Shown piece by piece: positions 34,608 to 41,132 of a DNA stretch of 41,132 nucleotides. The DNA is taken from assembly GCA_040753135.1 (NCBI GenBank), contig JBFMGR010000002.1, positions 1-41,132 of the forward strand, given 5' to 3'. The notes beneath the pieces were generated by a model. That model was not told the DNA's origin. It did not search any database and saw only the letters and a list, made by a program, of their open reading frames with translations. Origin of the DNA: Patescibacteria group bacterium (GTDB taxonomy: Bacteria > Patescibacteriota > Minisyncoccia > UBA6257 > Brennerbacteraceae). Position 1 is the stretch's first letter. Each line of letters opens with the position of its first letter. The position numbers and the translations under genes are program-made.

Positions 34608-35450
34608 GAAAATACGCTTCGCGGCATTGGCGAGTAATCGCCAAATGAAAAAACCAGCTCATAACGGTGGAGCCTATGATAAAATGAAGTCATGGGTAAT
34701 ACCGTGGGAAGTCGGGAAGTTTTACCGATTGTTTTGCGAGCGAGGAAAAATCTTGTTCTTAAGTTAACAGAAGAAGAGTACGATATTTTGGTTGGGTCGT
34801 TGCTCGGCGACGGATATATAACTAAATTAGGAAGAATCCAGATCGAGCAAGGCTCTCAACAGAAAACATTTTTAGAATGGAAATACACTCTTCTGAAAAG
34901 AATCGTCAGTACAAGAATTTGTTTCGCAAAACGAAAAAGAAACGGAAGAATTTTTGAATCATACCGATTTTGGACAAAACAATATTTTCGTCCTTGGCGG
35001 GATATTTTCTATCCGCAAGGCGTAAAAATTGTGCCAGAACATATTGATTCAACACTTTCTCCATTAACACTTTCTGTTTGGTATATGGATGACGGTTTCT
35101 TTAGAAAAAAGGATTCTATCGGCATAGCTACAGAAAAATTTACGGTAGAAGATTTAGAAAGAATTTGTCGGGGGCTGTCTATTAGATATGGCATAGAGCC
35201 AACAGTAGTGAAAAGCGGAAGGTTATATTTTGGGAAAGAAGCGAGTAAAAAATTCTCGCGCTTGATAGAACCACATATTATTCCGGAATTAAAATACAAA
35301 CTTTCTTGACCCCGTAACGACTGAGGTTTAAAACCGAGATGGTGATTTTAATTTTTAAGTCATCATAATACGCTGGTCTCCTCCAAACTAACGTTTTAGA
35401 TAATTTTGGCAGGATGGTGGTATAGTCTAAGATTCGTAGGAATACGAATG
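34608..35450 (+). ncRNA. Group I intron in 16S rRNA (after E. coli ~1078)
   Basis: Splice sites follow group I rules. The 5' exon ends TGCCGT (34602-34607) with the required U and pairs with internal guide GCGGCA (34621-34626), giving a U-G pair at the cut. The intron ends in G (35450), and joining the exons gives CCGT-GAGGCGTTCCC, a normal 16S reading. Core parts: P2 hairpin TTGGCGA/TCGCCAA (34627-34644), P4 strands ACGGT (34664-34668) and ACCGT (34701-34705), an R-like GTAACGACTGAG (35314-35325), an S-like TATAGTCT (35421-35428) that closes P7, and a last hairpin ATTCGTA/TACGAAT. It encodes its own homing endonuclease. The insertion is in a highly conserved site near helix 35/36. Confidence 0.9.
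34692..35309 (+). CDS. LAGLIDADG homing endonuclease, intron-encoded
   Basis: Spreads the group I intron by cutting intron-free 16S genes. Two LAGLIDADG helices are present, ILVGSLLGDGYI (about residues 32-43) and LSVWYMDDGFF (about 127-137), each ending in the acidic residue that binds metal. At 205 residues this is a single two-motif chain. The first residues (MGNTVGSREVLP) overlap the P4/P6 core of the intron, so the true start may be internal; ATG 34692 is the only ATG before the first motif. The stop is just before the R element. The frame is intact, so the intron may still be mobile. Confidence 0.88.
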   Translation: MGNTVGSREVLPIVLRARKNLVLKLTEEEYDILVGSLLGDGYITKLGRIQIEQGSQQKTFLEWKYTLLKRIVSTRICFAKRKRNGRIFESYRFWTKQYFRPWRDIFYPQGVKIVPEHIDSTLSPLTLSVWYMDDGFFRKKDSIGIATEKFTVEDLERICRGLSIRYGIEPTVVKSGRLYFGKEASKKFSRLIEPHIIPELKYKLS

Positions 35451-35518
35451 GAGGCGTTCCCTTCAGTGGGGTAACGAGCGCAACCCTTGTCGCGTGTTAC
35501 AAGTGTCACGCGAGACTA

Positions 35519-35642
35519 CCCAGCCCTTTGCGCATGAACTGCGCAGAATAATGAATCTGGAATTATGAATTATGGGTTTAAACCCTTATTCTTAATTCAT
35601 TATTCATAATTCTGTGCTCGCTTCGCGAGCAAAGGGCTGGGT
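35519..35642. repeat. 124-bp hairpin element in 16S h39 (copy 1)
   Basis: An outer stem CCCAGCCCTTTGC / GCAAAGGGCTGGG encloses hairpins GCGCATGAACTGCGC, the long F2 palindrome (GAATAATGAATCTGG to CATTATTCATAATTC) and GCTCGCTTCGCGAGC. It is identical base for base to 36539-36662. Confidence 0.92.
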
Positions 35643-35867
35643 GGAAGTAAGGATGACGCCAAATCCGCATGGCCCTTTGATGCCCTGGGCGACACTCATG
35701 ATACAATGGTCAGGACAAAGGGTAGCCAAGCCGTAAGGCGGAGCTAATCTCTAAAACCTGGCCCCAGTTCGGATTGAGGGCTGCAACTCGCCCTCATGAA
35801 GCCGGAATCGCTAGTAAACGCGCATCAGCCACGGCGCGTTGAATACGTTCTCGAGTCCTGTACTCAC

Positions 35868-36502
35868 AATAAACGCGCCCGGCAGGCGCATTCGCTAAAT
35901 GGTTCCCGCCAGAGGCGGGTCTGTCTTTGGCAGAAAAATCCATTCCTCTGCGACCGTCGCAGAGCGTAGCAGAAAGGCAGTCAATCATCGCGAGATGGTT
36001 GGCGGAGGGCCTGGAGGCAAACAACAGCCCGAATTATTCCGTTTAACGGAAACGATGCATCGACCTACTGATGGGTGGTGAGGGTAGGGAAGGTGCGGAA
36101 ATAAAATCGTTTTGGGATGTTGGGAAAAGTGAATGCGTTGACCCGGGGAGACCTGGCGCAGTGACGAAGCTTGACGCTGCGTCAGGAGTCAGCTGGTTCA
36201 TAGTAGGCATTGTGCCGAAGGAACCACTCTAACTAGAAAAATTCCAAATTACAAATCACAAATTCCAAACAAATTCGAAATTCTAATTTCCAAAATTCAA
36301 AACACGTTTAGAATTTGGTCATTGGATATTGTTTATGATTTAATGTTTGAGTCTTGGGATTTCTGCTGCAAAGCAGTGGTTGGAGCTCGCCGTATGCGGG
36401 AAATCCGCACGTACGGCTCCGGCATAAAGTCGGAGGACCGGCCCCATATATATAAAAGGGGTTTGGTTCGGGAACGTTAACTCTAAGCTTCTAGAGCACA
36501 AT
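35868..36502 (+). ncRNA. ORF-less group II intron in 16S rRNA (decoding site, ~1400)
   Basis: It breaks the universal GTACxCACCGCCCGTC block: TGTACTCAC ends at 35867 and CGCCCGTC resumes at 36503. Group II marks: GCGCCCGGCAGGCGC near the 5' end (35874-35888), like the usual GUGCGCCCGGCA start; ACCCGGGGAGACCTGG (36140-36155); GAGTCAGCTGGTTCATAGTA with GGCATTGTGCCGAAGG (36185-36221), typical of the region before the reverse transcriptase in many bacterial introns; and domain V at 36386-36420, with CGC triad, CGTATGCGG, GAAA loop and CGTACGG. No reverse transcriptase is present; that place holds F1-type repeats (36238-36345). CACAAT occurs at both edges, so the exact ends could shift by a few bases. 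The 5' end lacks a clean GUGCG. Confidence 0.8.
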
Positions 36503-36538
36503 CGCCCGTCAATGCAAGGAAGCCGGGAACTGGTGAAG

Positions 36539-36662
36539 CCCAGCCCTTTGCGCATGAACTGCGCAGAATAATGAATCTGGAATTATGAATTATGGGTTTA
36601 AACCCTTATTCTTAATTCATTATTCATAATTCTGTGCTCGCTTCGCGAGCAAAGGGCTGGGT
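36539..36662. repeat. 124-bp hairpin element in 16S h44 (copy 2)
   Basis: Identical to 35519-35642. It extends the upper part of helix 44: flanks CTGGTGAAG and TTAACCAG pair outside it. Confidence 0.92.
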
Positions 36663-36994
36663 TAACCAGAGTTCGGTGACAGGGCATAAGTCGTAACAAG
36701 GCATCCGTAGCGGAAGCTGTGGATGGAAAATTTCTATAAAGAACACCGGGCCGCCTGCGGCGGAATTCCAGATTACTAATTACTGATATCTAAAACTGGA
36801 TATTGGAAATTGGATAATGGAAATTCGCGCTAGGCGCGCCTTTGTTTCTTGGTCGGTCCGCCAACTTCATTGAAGTTGAGACGGAAAGTGTTAATCTCGC
36901 TGTCTTGAGTTTTTAAAACAAAAGGCAGTCAGCCCTTGGCTGAGAGCTTTAAATTGAGATTCAGTCCGGTGCTGTTCATCGGAGGATAATTCTT

Positions 36995-37018
36995 TTAAGC
37001 GGGGTTCGCTTAGTTCAC
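36995..37018 (+). other. 3' arm of the pre-16S processing stem
   Basis: TTAAGCGGGGTTCGCTTAGT plus TCAC pairs with 32929-32952; only a few G-T or mismatched positions occur over 24 nt. Confidence 0.75.
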
Positions 37019-37066
37019 TTTTAATATCCACAGTTATTTATTGTCACTGCCCCTGATTTTTTGTGA

Positions 37067-37072
37067 TATAAT
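37067..37072 (+). promoter_or_regulatory. -10 box TATAAT placed for a leaderless mRNA
   Basis: TATAAT (GTGATATAAT context) ends 7 nt before ATG 37080, which favours that start over the upstream in-frame 37041. Confidence 0.6.
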
Positions 37073-37079
37073 TTTTAAT

Positions 37080-37484
37080 ATGGAACCAATAGCTAATCCA
37101 ACCGAACAAGCAAAAGTTTTAATTGTTGAAGATGATTTATTTTTAGCCAACCTTCTTTCTTTAAGATTTAAAAAAGAGGGTTTTTTGGTTTTGCAGGCTT
37201 TTTCCGGAACCGAAGCTTTGAAAAAAGTCGAACAAGAGCCTCCAAACATTATTCTGCTGGATATTATTTTGCCCCAGAAAAATGGCTTTGAAGTTTTAGA
37301 GGCGATTACCCAGAATCCCCAGACTAGCAATATTCCGGTGATTATTGTTTCCAATCTAGGGCAAGAAAGCGACATTGAAAAAAGCAGGGAACTTGGGGCG
37401 ATTGATTATTACGTCAAAGCCCGGCTTTCAATTGACGAGCTGGTTAAAAAGGTCAAAAATCTGGTTCAGACAAAAACTGGTTGA
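37080..37484 (+). CDS. CheY-like single-domain response regulator
   Basis: A receiver domain with nothing attached (134 aa). Acidic pocket EDD in VLIVEDDLFLAN, phospho-acceptor D61 in ILLDIILPQKNGFEVL, Thr/Ser switch in PVIIVSNLG and the conserved Lys in DYYVKARLSIDELV. Lacking an output domain, it must act by binding a partner. The neighbouring prepilin and PilB genes suggest pilus control, as PilG/PilH-type receivers do elsewhere, but that is inference from position. No histidine kinase is in the window. Confidence 0.93.
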   Translation: MEPIANPTEQAKVLIVEDDLFLANLLSLRFKKEGFLVLQAFSGTEALKKVEQEPPNIILLDIILPQKNGFEVLEAITQNPQTSNIPVIIVSNLGQESDIEKSRELGAIDYYVKARLSIDELVKKVKNLVQTKTG

Positions 37485-37530
37485 TTCTTTTCTCGGCAGT
37501 CCCAACGGGGCGATTGTTCATAATTTTATC

Positions 37531-37559
37531 TTGACAAACTAATTTTATTTATAAATAAT
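37531..37559 (+). promoter_or_regulatory. Promoter for the prepilin gene
   Basis: Perfect -35 TTGACA at 37531-37536; a 17-nt spacer gives -10 AATAAT at 37554-37559. A leader of about 50 nt follows. Confidence 0.5.
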
Positions 37560-37613
37560 AGTAAGTAGAATTAATTTTAGTGCTTCGGTCGAATAAATAA
37601 AGTTTATTTAAAT

Positions 37614-38240
37614 ATGTTTCAAACAAAAAAAGGTTTTACTTTATTGGAGCTGTTAATCGTTATCGCAATTTTGGCAATTTTGGCCTCAGTTACTTTTGTG
37701 GCTTTAAATCCGGCCGAACTGCTGAAAAAATCTCGCGATTCCCAGCGGTTGGCTGATTTAGCTTCAGTAAAAACCGCAATCAACTATTATATTGCCAATA
37801 CCACTACCCCGATTTTGGGCGATGATTCAGCCGGAGTCGGTTGTGTTGACAATTCAACTGATTATACTTATTCAGCGGTTTCCGGTGTCGCTTATACCAA
37901 TACTACCAACAAAGGCAATACCTCCCAGCAGATTGGCAGTTCCGGCTGGATTACAGTCAGGTTGGACCATCTGACCGGCGGCTCGCCTTTGGCAAAATGG
38001 CCGATTGATCCGAATCCAACCACTTCTTCTGCTACCCCGGGCCGGTATTACGCTTATCTTTGTAATTACACCAATACCACCTTTTCTCTGTTTGCCAATA
38101 TGGAAAGCACCACTTATGCCAATGGCGGCAATGGCGATGTTGAATCTAAAGACGGCGGCAATATTGCCGGAATCTACGAAGTTGGCAGCGCTTTCTTGGC
38201 TTCAACCACCACAACCAACTTTTATAATGGCGGCAGCTAA
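37614..38240 (+). CDS. Type IV prepilin (major pilin candidate)
   Basis: Classic prepilin: MFQTKKG|FTLLELLIVIAIL with Gly before the cut and Glu at +5, then ILASVTFVALNPAELLKKSR. The 208-residue protein has a C-terminal head rich in Thr/Asn/Gly and two spaced Cys (GVGCVDN and YLCNYT) that may form a disulfide. It shares RDSQRLADL, GSPLAKWPIDPNP and the ANMEST-like block with the prepilin-LamG protein at 30000, so the two are paralogues. Strong promoter and terminator suggest high expression. Confidence 0.92.
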   Translation: MFQTKKGFTLLELLIVIAILAILASVTFVALNPAELLKKSRDSQRLADLASVKTAINYYIANTTTPILGDDSAGVGCVDNSTDYTYSAVSGVAYTNTTNKGNTSQQIGSSGWITVRLDHLTGGSPLAKWPIDPNPTTSSATPGRYYAYLCNYTNTTFSLFANMESTTYANGGNGDVESKDGGNIAGIYEVGSAFLASTTTTNFYNGGS

Positions 38241-38266
38241 TGCGGTTTAGCTGTATCAGTTTTTTC

Positions 38267-38317
38267 ACTCCGCCCTTTTATCTTCGCCCTAAACGCGATA
38301 TGATAAAAGGGCGGGGT
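38267..38317 (+). terminator. Terminator of the prepilin gene
   Basis: Stem CCGCCCTTTTATC / GATAAAAGGGCGG (38270-38282 with 38302-38314) with a 19-nt loop, then GGTTTTG. Confidence 0.8.
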
Positions 38318-38324
38318 TTTGTTT

Positions 38325-38969
38325 ATGGTTAAATTCATCGAAATAGTTTTTGTTAATTATTACTTTTATTTTAATTTTCTTTTTTTATTGGCGAATTTGG
38401 TTTTTGCTTGTTTAAGATATTTAGGCAAGATTTCTGACCAAAAGTTTTTTACTTTTGTCCGGAGCCTGTTTTTTCTTGTTTTGGTTTTTGCCGGTTTGAG
38501 AATTTTCTCTCTCTATCTGGTTCAGTATTTAATCTGGTCTAAAACCGAACCGTTTGTCTATTTTCTGCCGCCCCACCAGCCAATTAGCTATTTTTTGTCT
38601 TACGCTTGGCTTCATTTTGCTAAACTGCCGGCATTTAATTTTTTCCTAAGCGCTTTTTTATTTTTTTTGATTTTCTTGGGGGCAAAACTTTCCCGGGGCA
38701 GGTTTTTTTATTCTGAAGAACATTATTCCGGCGGGATCGCAATTCTCCTGAATTCTTGGCCGGATAATTTTTTTGTCTTTATTTTGGTTTTAGCTTTTGG
38801 CTGTTTGGGCTTTGTTTTGAGAAGCGCTTATCTTTTGTTTAAAAACAAAAAACAGCTCCAGCCGGCTTATTTCAGCTTCCGCTATCTTTGGGGTTTGGTT
38901 GGCCTGTTGGTTTTTTTGTTCGGCGGGAATTTGGTTAATCTGTTTAATTTGGGGATTTTGAAAATTTAA
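38325..38969 (+). CDS. Polytopic membrane protein of unknown function (214 aa)
   Basis: I do not recognise it. It has about five or six hydrophobic helices: NYYFYFNFLFLLANLVFACL, FFLVLVFAGLRIFSLYLVQY, FNFFLSAFLFFLIFLGAKLS, FFVFILVLAFGCLGFVL and LWGLVGLLVFLFGGNLVNLF. Loops contain WSKTEPFVYFLPPHQPISYF and GRFFYSEEHYSGGIAILLNS. The place between prepilin and pilB suggests a pilus role, but it lacks PilC, PilD or PilO motifs. ATG 38325 is preferred to TTG 38319. No Shine-Dalgarno. Confidence 0.65.
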   Translation: MVKFIEIVFVNYYFYFNFLFLLANLVFACLRYLGKISDQKFFTFVRSLFFLVLVFAGLRIFSLYLVQYLIWSKTEPFVYFLPPHQPISYFLSYAWLHFAKLPAFNFFLSAFLFFLIFLGAKLSRGRFFYSEEHYSGGIAILLNSWPDNFFVFILVLAFGCLGFVLRSAYLLFKNKKQLQPAYFSFRYLWGLVGLLVFLFGGNLVNLFNLGILKI

Positions 38970-39291
38970 AGAGTAATCGTGAATATACAAATTGGTTAAA
39001 GGTGGGCTAGGGAGTAATCGCGCCTGTCCGCCTTTGGCGGGAATAATGCGAATTTTAGGAGCAATAACGCGAATCGGGGAATCGCGGCTCCCAGCGATTG
39101 GAAGTTTGGAAATTAATACATTGATTATTTATTGAAAATTGATAATTGAAAAATGGCGATTCCCCGATATCCACAAATGTTTATTATCTATAAAAGTCAA
39201 GAAGATGGTATAATTAATTGTAAAGATGCCCGGGGCAGCAATCCAATAGATTTTTATTAGTATTTTTAGAAATTAGGATTTTAATTGAGGT
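38970..39291 (+). other. Intergenic region with hairpin and pilB promoter
   Basis: Holds CGCCTGTCCGCCTTTGGCGG near 39020, a large hairpin with arms ATCGGGGAATCGC (39073-39085) and GCGATTCCCCGAT (39156-39168), and a -10 TATAAT at 39209-39214. An ATG at 39226, 11 nt after that box, opens a 7-codon ORF (MPGAAIQ) before the real start at 39292; it could act as a leader peptide or be chance. Confidence 0.5.
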
Positions 39292-41016
39292 ATGCCTAAA
39301 ATTCCTTTAGAAAATTTAAAAAAGCAGCTTTTAGAATCCGGTTTGGTTCAAGGAGCAGATTTTGAGGTTTCCCAAAAAGAAGCAGAAAGGACCAGCCGGG
39401 ATCTTTTGGAGATTTTAGTCTCCCGGGGCCTGGTCAATGCTGATTATATGAATCAGATTTTGGCTGATTATTATAAAGTTAAGCTGGTTCATCTTGCCGG
39501 CTTGGAAATTCCGATGGAGATTCTGAATGTTTTCCCAGAAGATATCGCTCGGTCCAGAAATGCGGCGGCTTTTGGCACAAACCAAGAAGGCAAGCTTCAG
39601 GTGGCAATGCTTGATCCAAGCGATCTGGAAACAATCAAGTTTTTAGAACGTTACACCCAGAAGCCTTTGGAGATTTATTTGACTGCCCAGGATGATCTCC
39701 GCTACGCTTTCTCTCTTTATCGCCGGGAGATAATGGAAAACTTTCAGCGGCTTTTAGAAGACCAGTTGCGCCAGCTTCAGCGGCTTCAGGTTGGCAAGAC
39801 CGCTGATCTGACTAAAATTGCTTCAGAGCTGCCGGTAGTGGCGATTGTGGATAATTTGATTTCCTATGCCGCGGCAATGAATGCTTCTGATATCCACTTG
39901 GAGATCTTTGATCAAGAAGTTTTGATTCGTTTCAGGATTGATGGTCTGTTAAGAGAAGTGGCCCGGTTATCAAAAGAGATTCATCCGGCCTTGATTGCCA
40001 GGATTAAGATTATGGCCGGGATGCAGATTGATGAGCATTCTAAACCCCAAGACGGCCGGATCAGATATAAGCGTGGGGAGGATGTTTTTGACATCCGGGT
40101 GGCAGTGATGCCGACTTTTTACGGTGAAAAGGTGACCATGAGGCTTTTGCTTGCCAGCATTAAACCATTGTCATTTTTAGAGCTGGGCATGACCCAAGTC
40201 CAAGCAGAGATGGTGGAGAAGAACATTAAAAAAACCTTTGGTATGATTTTGTCCACCGGCCCGACTTCATCAGGTAAAACCACCACCCAATACTCAATTC
40301 TTTCCCGATTAAACCGGACCGAAGTGAATATTGTTACGATTGAAGATCCAATTGAGTATGAGCTGAAATATATTAACCAAACCCAGGTTAATCCTAAAGC
40401 CGGAATTAATTTTGCCTCGGGCTTGCGGGCGTTTCTTCGCCACGACCCAAATGTAATTATGGTTGGCGAGATTCGCGATGACGAAACTGCCGAGATTGCC
40501 ACTCATGCGGCTTTAACCGGACACTTGGTTTTGTCCACCTTGCATACCAATGATGCGCCGACAGCAGTGCCTCGATTAATTGAGATGGGTGTGCCGGCGT
40601 TTTTGGTTTCGGCAACTTTGAATTTAGTTATGGCTCAACGTTTGGTCAGGAAAGTTTGCCAAGAATGCATTGAATCGTTTTCTATTACCGAGGAATTAAA
40701 GAACTCAATTTTGGGCCAGCTTAAAGTCAGCGCTCCGGAAAGAGTTGAAAGTTTTGTTGCCCCGGAAATCTTATACCATGGAAAAGGCTGTCAAACCTGT
40801 CACTGGTCTGGCTATAAGGGCAGACTGGCAATCTTTGAGTTTTTAGATGTTGATCCGGACATTCGGGCTTATATTTCCCAAGAAGATTTTACTTTAGAAG
40901 GATTGAAAAGACTGATAAACCAAAAAGGAATGAAAACAATGTTTGAAGACGGAATTGAGAAGGCCCAATTAGGCCTGACCACGGTGGAAGAGGTGCTGCG
41001 CGTTATTCGCGAGTAA
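39292..41016 (+). CDS. pilB: Type IV pilus assembly ATPase PilB/GspE
   Basis: Hexameric cytoplasmic ATPase that drives pilus extension (574 aa). N-terminal MshEN-type region (about 1-150: LVSRGLVNADYMNQILADYY), then AAAMNASDIHLE. Walker A GPTSSGKTT from residue 323, Asp box IEDPIEYEL, Walker B IMVGEIRDDETAEIATHAAL (about 387-407) and HLVLSTLHTNDA with the His box. Four zinc Cys lie in VCQECIES and GCQTCHWSG. Retraction ATPases (PilT) lack the N-domain and the Cys, so this is an extension type. Together with PilMN, the PilX-like protein and two prepilins, it shows a type IV pilus. PilC and PilD are not in the window. Confidence 0.95.
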   Translation: MPKIPLENLKKQLLESGLVQGADFEVSQKEAERTSRDLLEILVSRGLVNADYMNQILADYYKVKLVHLAGLEIPMEILNVFPEDIARSRNAAAFGTNQEGKLQVAMLDPSDLETIKFLERYTQKPLEIYLTAQDDLRYAFSLYRREIMENFQRLLEDQLRQLQRLQVGKTADLTKIASELPVVAIVDNLISYAAAMNASDIHLEIFDQEVLIRFRIDGLLREVARLSKEIHPALIARIKIMAGMQIDEHSKPQDGRIRYKRGEDVFDIRVAVMPTFYGEKVTMRLLLASIKPLSFLELGMTQVQAEMVEKNIKKTFGMILSTGPTSSGKTTTQYSILSRLNRTEVNIVTIEDPIEYELKYINQTQVNPKAGINFASGLRAFLRHDPNVIMVGEIRDDETAEIATHAALTGHLVLSTLHTNDAPTAVPRLIEMGVPAFLVSATLNLVMAQRLVRKVCQECIESFSITEELKNSILGQLKVSAPERVESFVAPEILYHGKGCQTCHWSGYKGRLAIFEFLDVDPDIRAYISQEDFTLEGLKRLINQKGMKTMFEDGIEKAQLGLTTVEEVLRVIRE

Positions 41017-41029
41017 TCGCGACTAACTT

Positions 41030-41132
41030 AATTTCTAATTACCAATATCTAATTCCTAATGAAATTCTAAATTCTTAATTTTTTAGCATCAGGCATTTCA
41101 TTGGAAATTAGGAATTAGAAATTGGAAATTTT
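41030..41132. repeat. Repeat F1, intergenic hairpin copy
   Basis: AATTTCTAATTACCAATATC, AATTCCTAATGAAAT on the left; ATTTCATTGGAAATTAGGAA and TTAGAAATTGG on the right. The same hairpin type sits in 16S h21. Confidence 0.8.

Larger units (their letters stand above)
36739..37079 (+). other. 16S 3' trailer; no 23S rRNA follows
   Basis: Contains CCGCCTGCGGCGG, F1-type units (GGATATTGGAAATTGG), CGCGCTAGGCGCGCC, and the 3' processing arm. No tRNA or 23S start is seen. The next gene is a response regulator. Confidence 0.7.

Noticed and set aside
35794..36555. ORFs on both strands between 35794 and 36555
   Set aside because: They cover 16S exon and group II intron RNA structure. No protein resemblance, and no reverse transcriptase motif in any frame.
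36700..37079. A third intron hiding the anti-Shine-Dalgarno downstream
   Set aside because: No CCTCC occurs on the plus strand up to 37079, and no group I or II core is seen there.

Overview
The window looks like a chromosomal piece from a Candidate Phyla Radiation (Patescibacteria) bacterium. The grounds are an AT-rich sequence with compact one-strand gene order, a 16S rRNA gene interrupted by introns and enlarged at variable helices, in-frame repeat insertions in housekeeping proteins, and surface and pilus genes of the kind common in these ultra-small cells (prepilin, PilMN, PilB, sortase, S-layer-like protein, Lamin-tail domain, LamG). I cannot assign a finer lineage from sequence alone.

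Layout. 1-940: two small genes of unknown function, the first next to a long palindrome. 998-9895: housekeeping block gatB, half-size MFS gene, ligA, gatC, gatA, a membrane protein, rpsP, khpA, trmD. 10029-18245: cell envelope and pilus block with a CAP-domain protein and its overlapping sortase, a PilX-like protein, a PilM-PilN fusion and a 1128-residue S-layer-like protein behind a long structured leader. 18246-24828: accessory region with a PaaX/Cas2-like regulator between two near-identical perfect palindromes, a membrane-anchored protein, a large secreted phospholipase C-like/Lamin-tail protein, and a two-gene minus-strand cassette between 157-bp direct repeats that each end in a 42-bp perfect palindrome. 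24829-32777: DUF5666-like protein, O-antigen-ligase/TPR protein, GT-C-like membrane protein, prepilin-LamG fusion and a PMT-type mannosyltransferase. 32787-37018: a stand-alone 16S rRNA transcription unit holding a group I intron with a LAGLIDADG gene, an ORF-less group II intron at the decoding site and at least six hairpin expansions. 37080-41016: response regulator, prepilin, membrane protein and PilB ATPase.

Three themes stand out. First, the 16S 3' end reads GGAU-GGAAAAUUUCU after helix 45 where GGAUCACCUCC is expected, so no anti-Shine-Dalgarno is visible. Correspondingly, many host genes have a TATAAT box only 6-11 nt before their ATG (leaderless or nearly so), and strong AGGAGG sites occur only at the three small cassette genes and, without an ORF, in the S-layer leader. 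Second, five long palindromes, all centred on CGATCG and up to 42 bp with perfect symmetry, mark three accessory loci. Two copies differ at paired positions on both arms, so symmetry has been kept while sequence changed. Third, AT-rich palindromic repeat families have entered rRNA helices, an intron, intergenic spacers and open reading frames without breaking them, much like Rickettsia palindromic elements.
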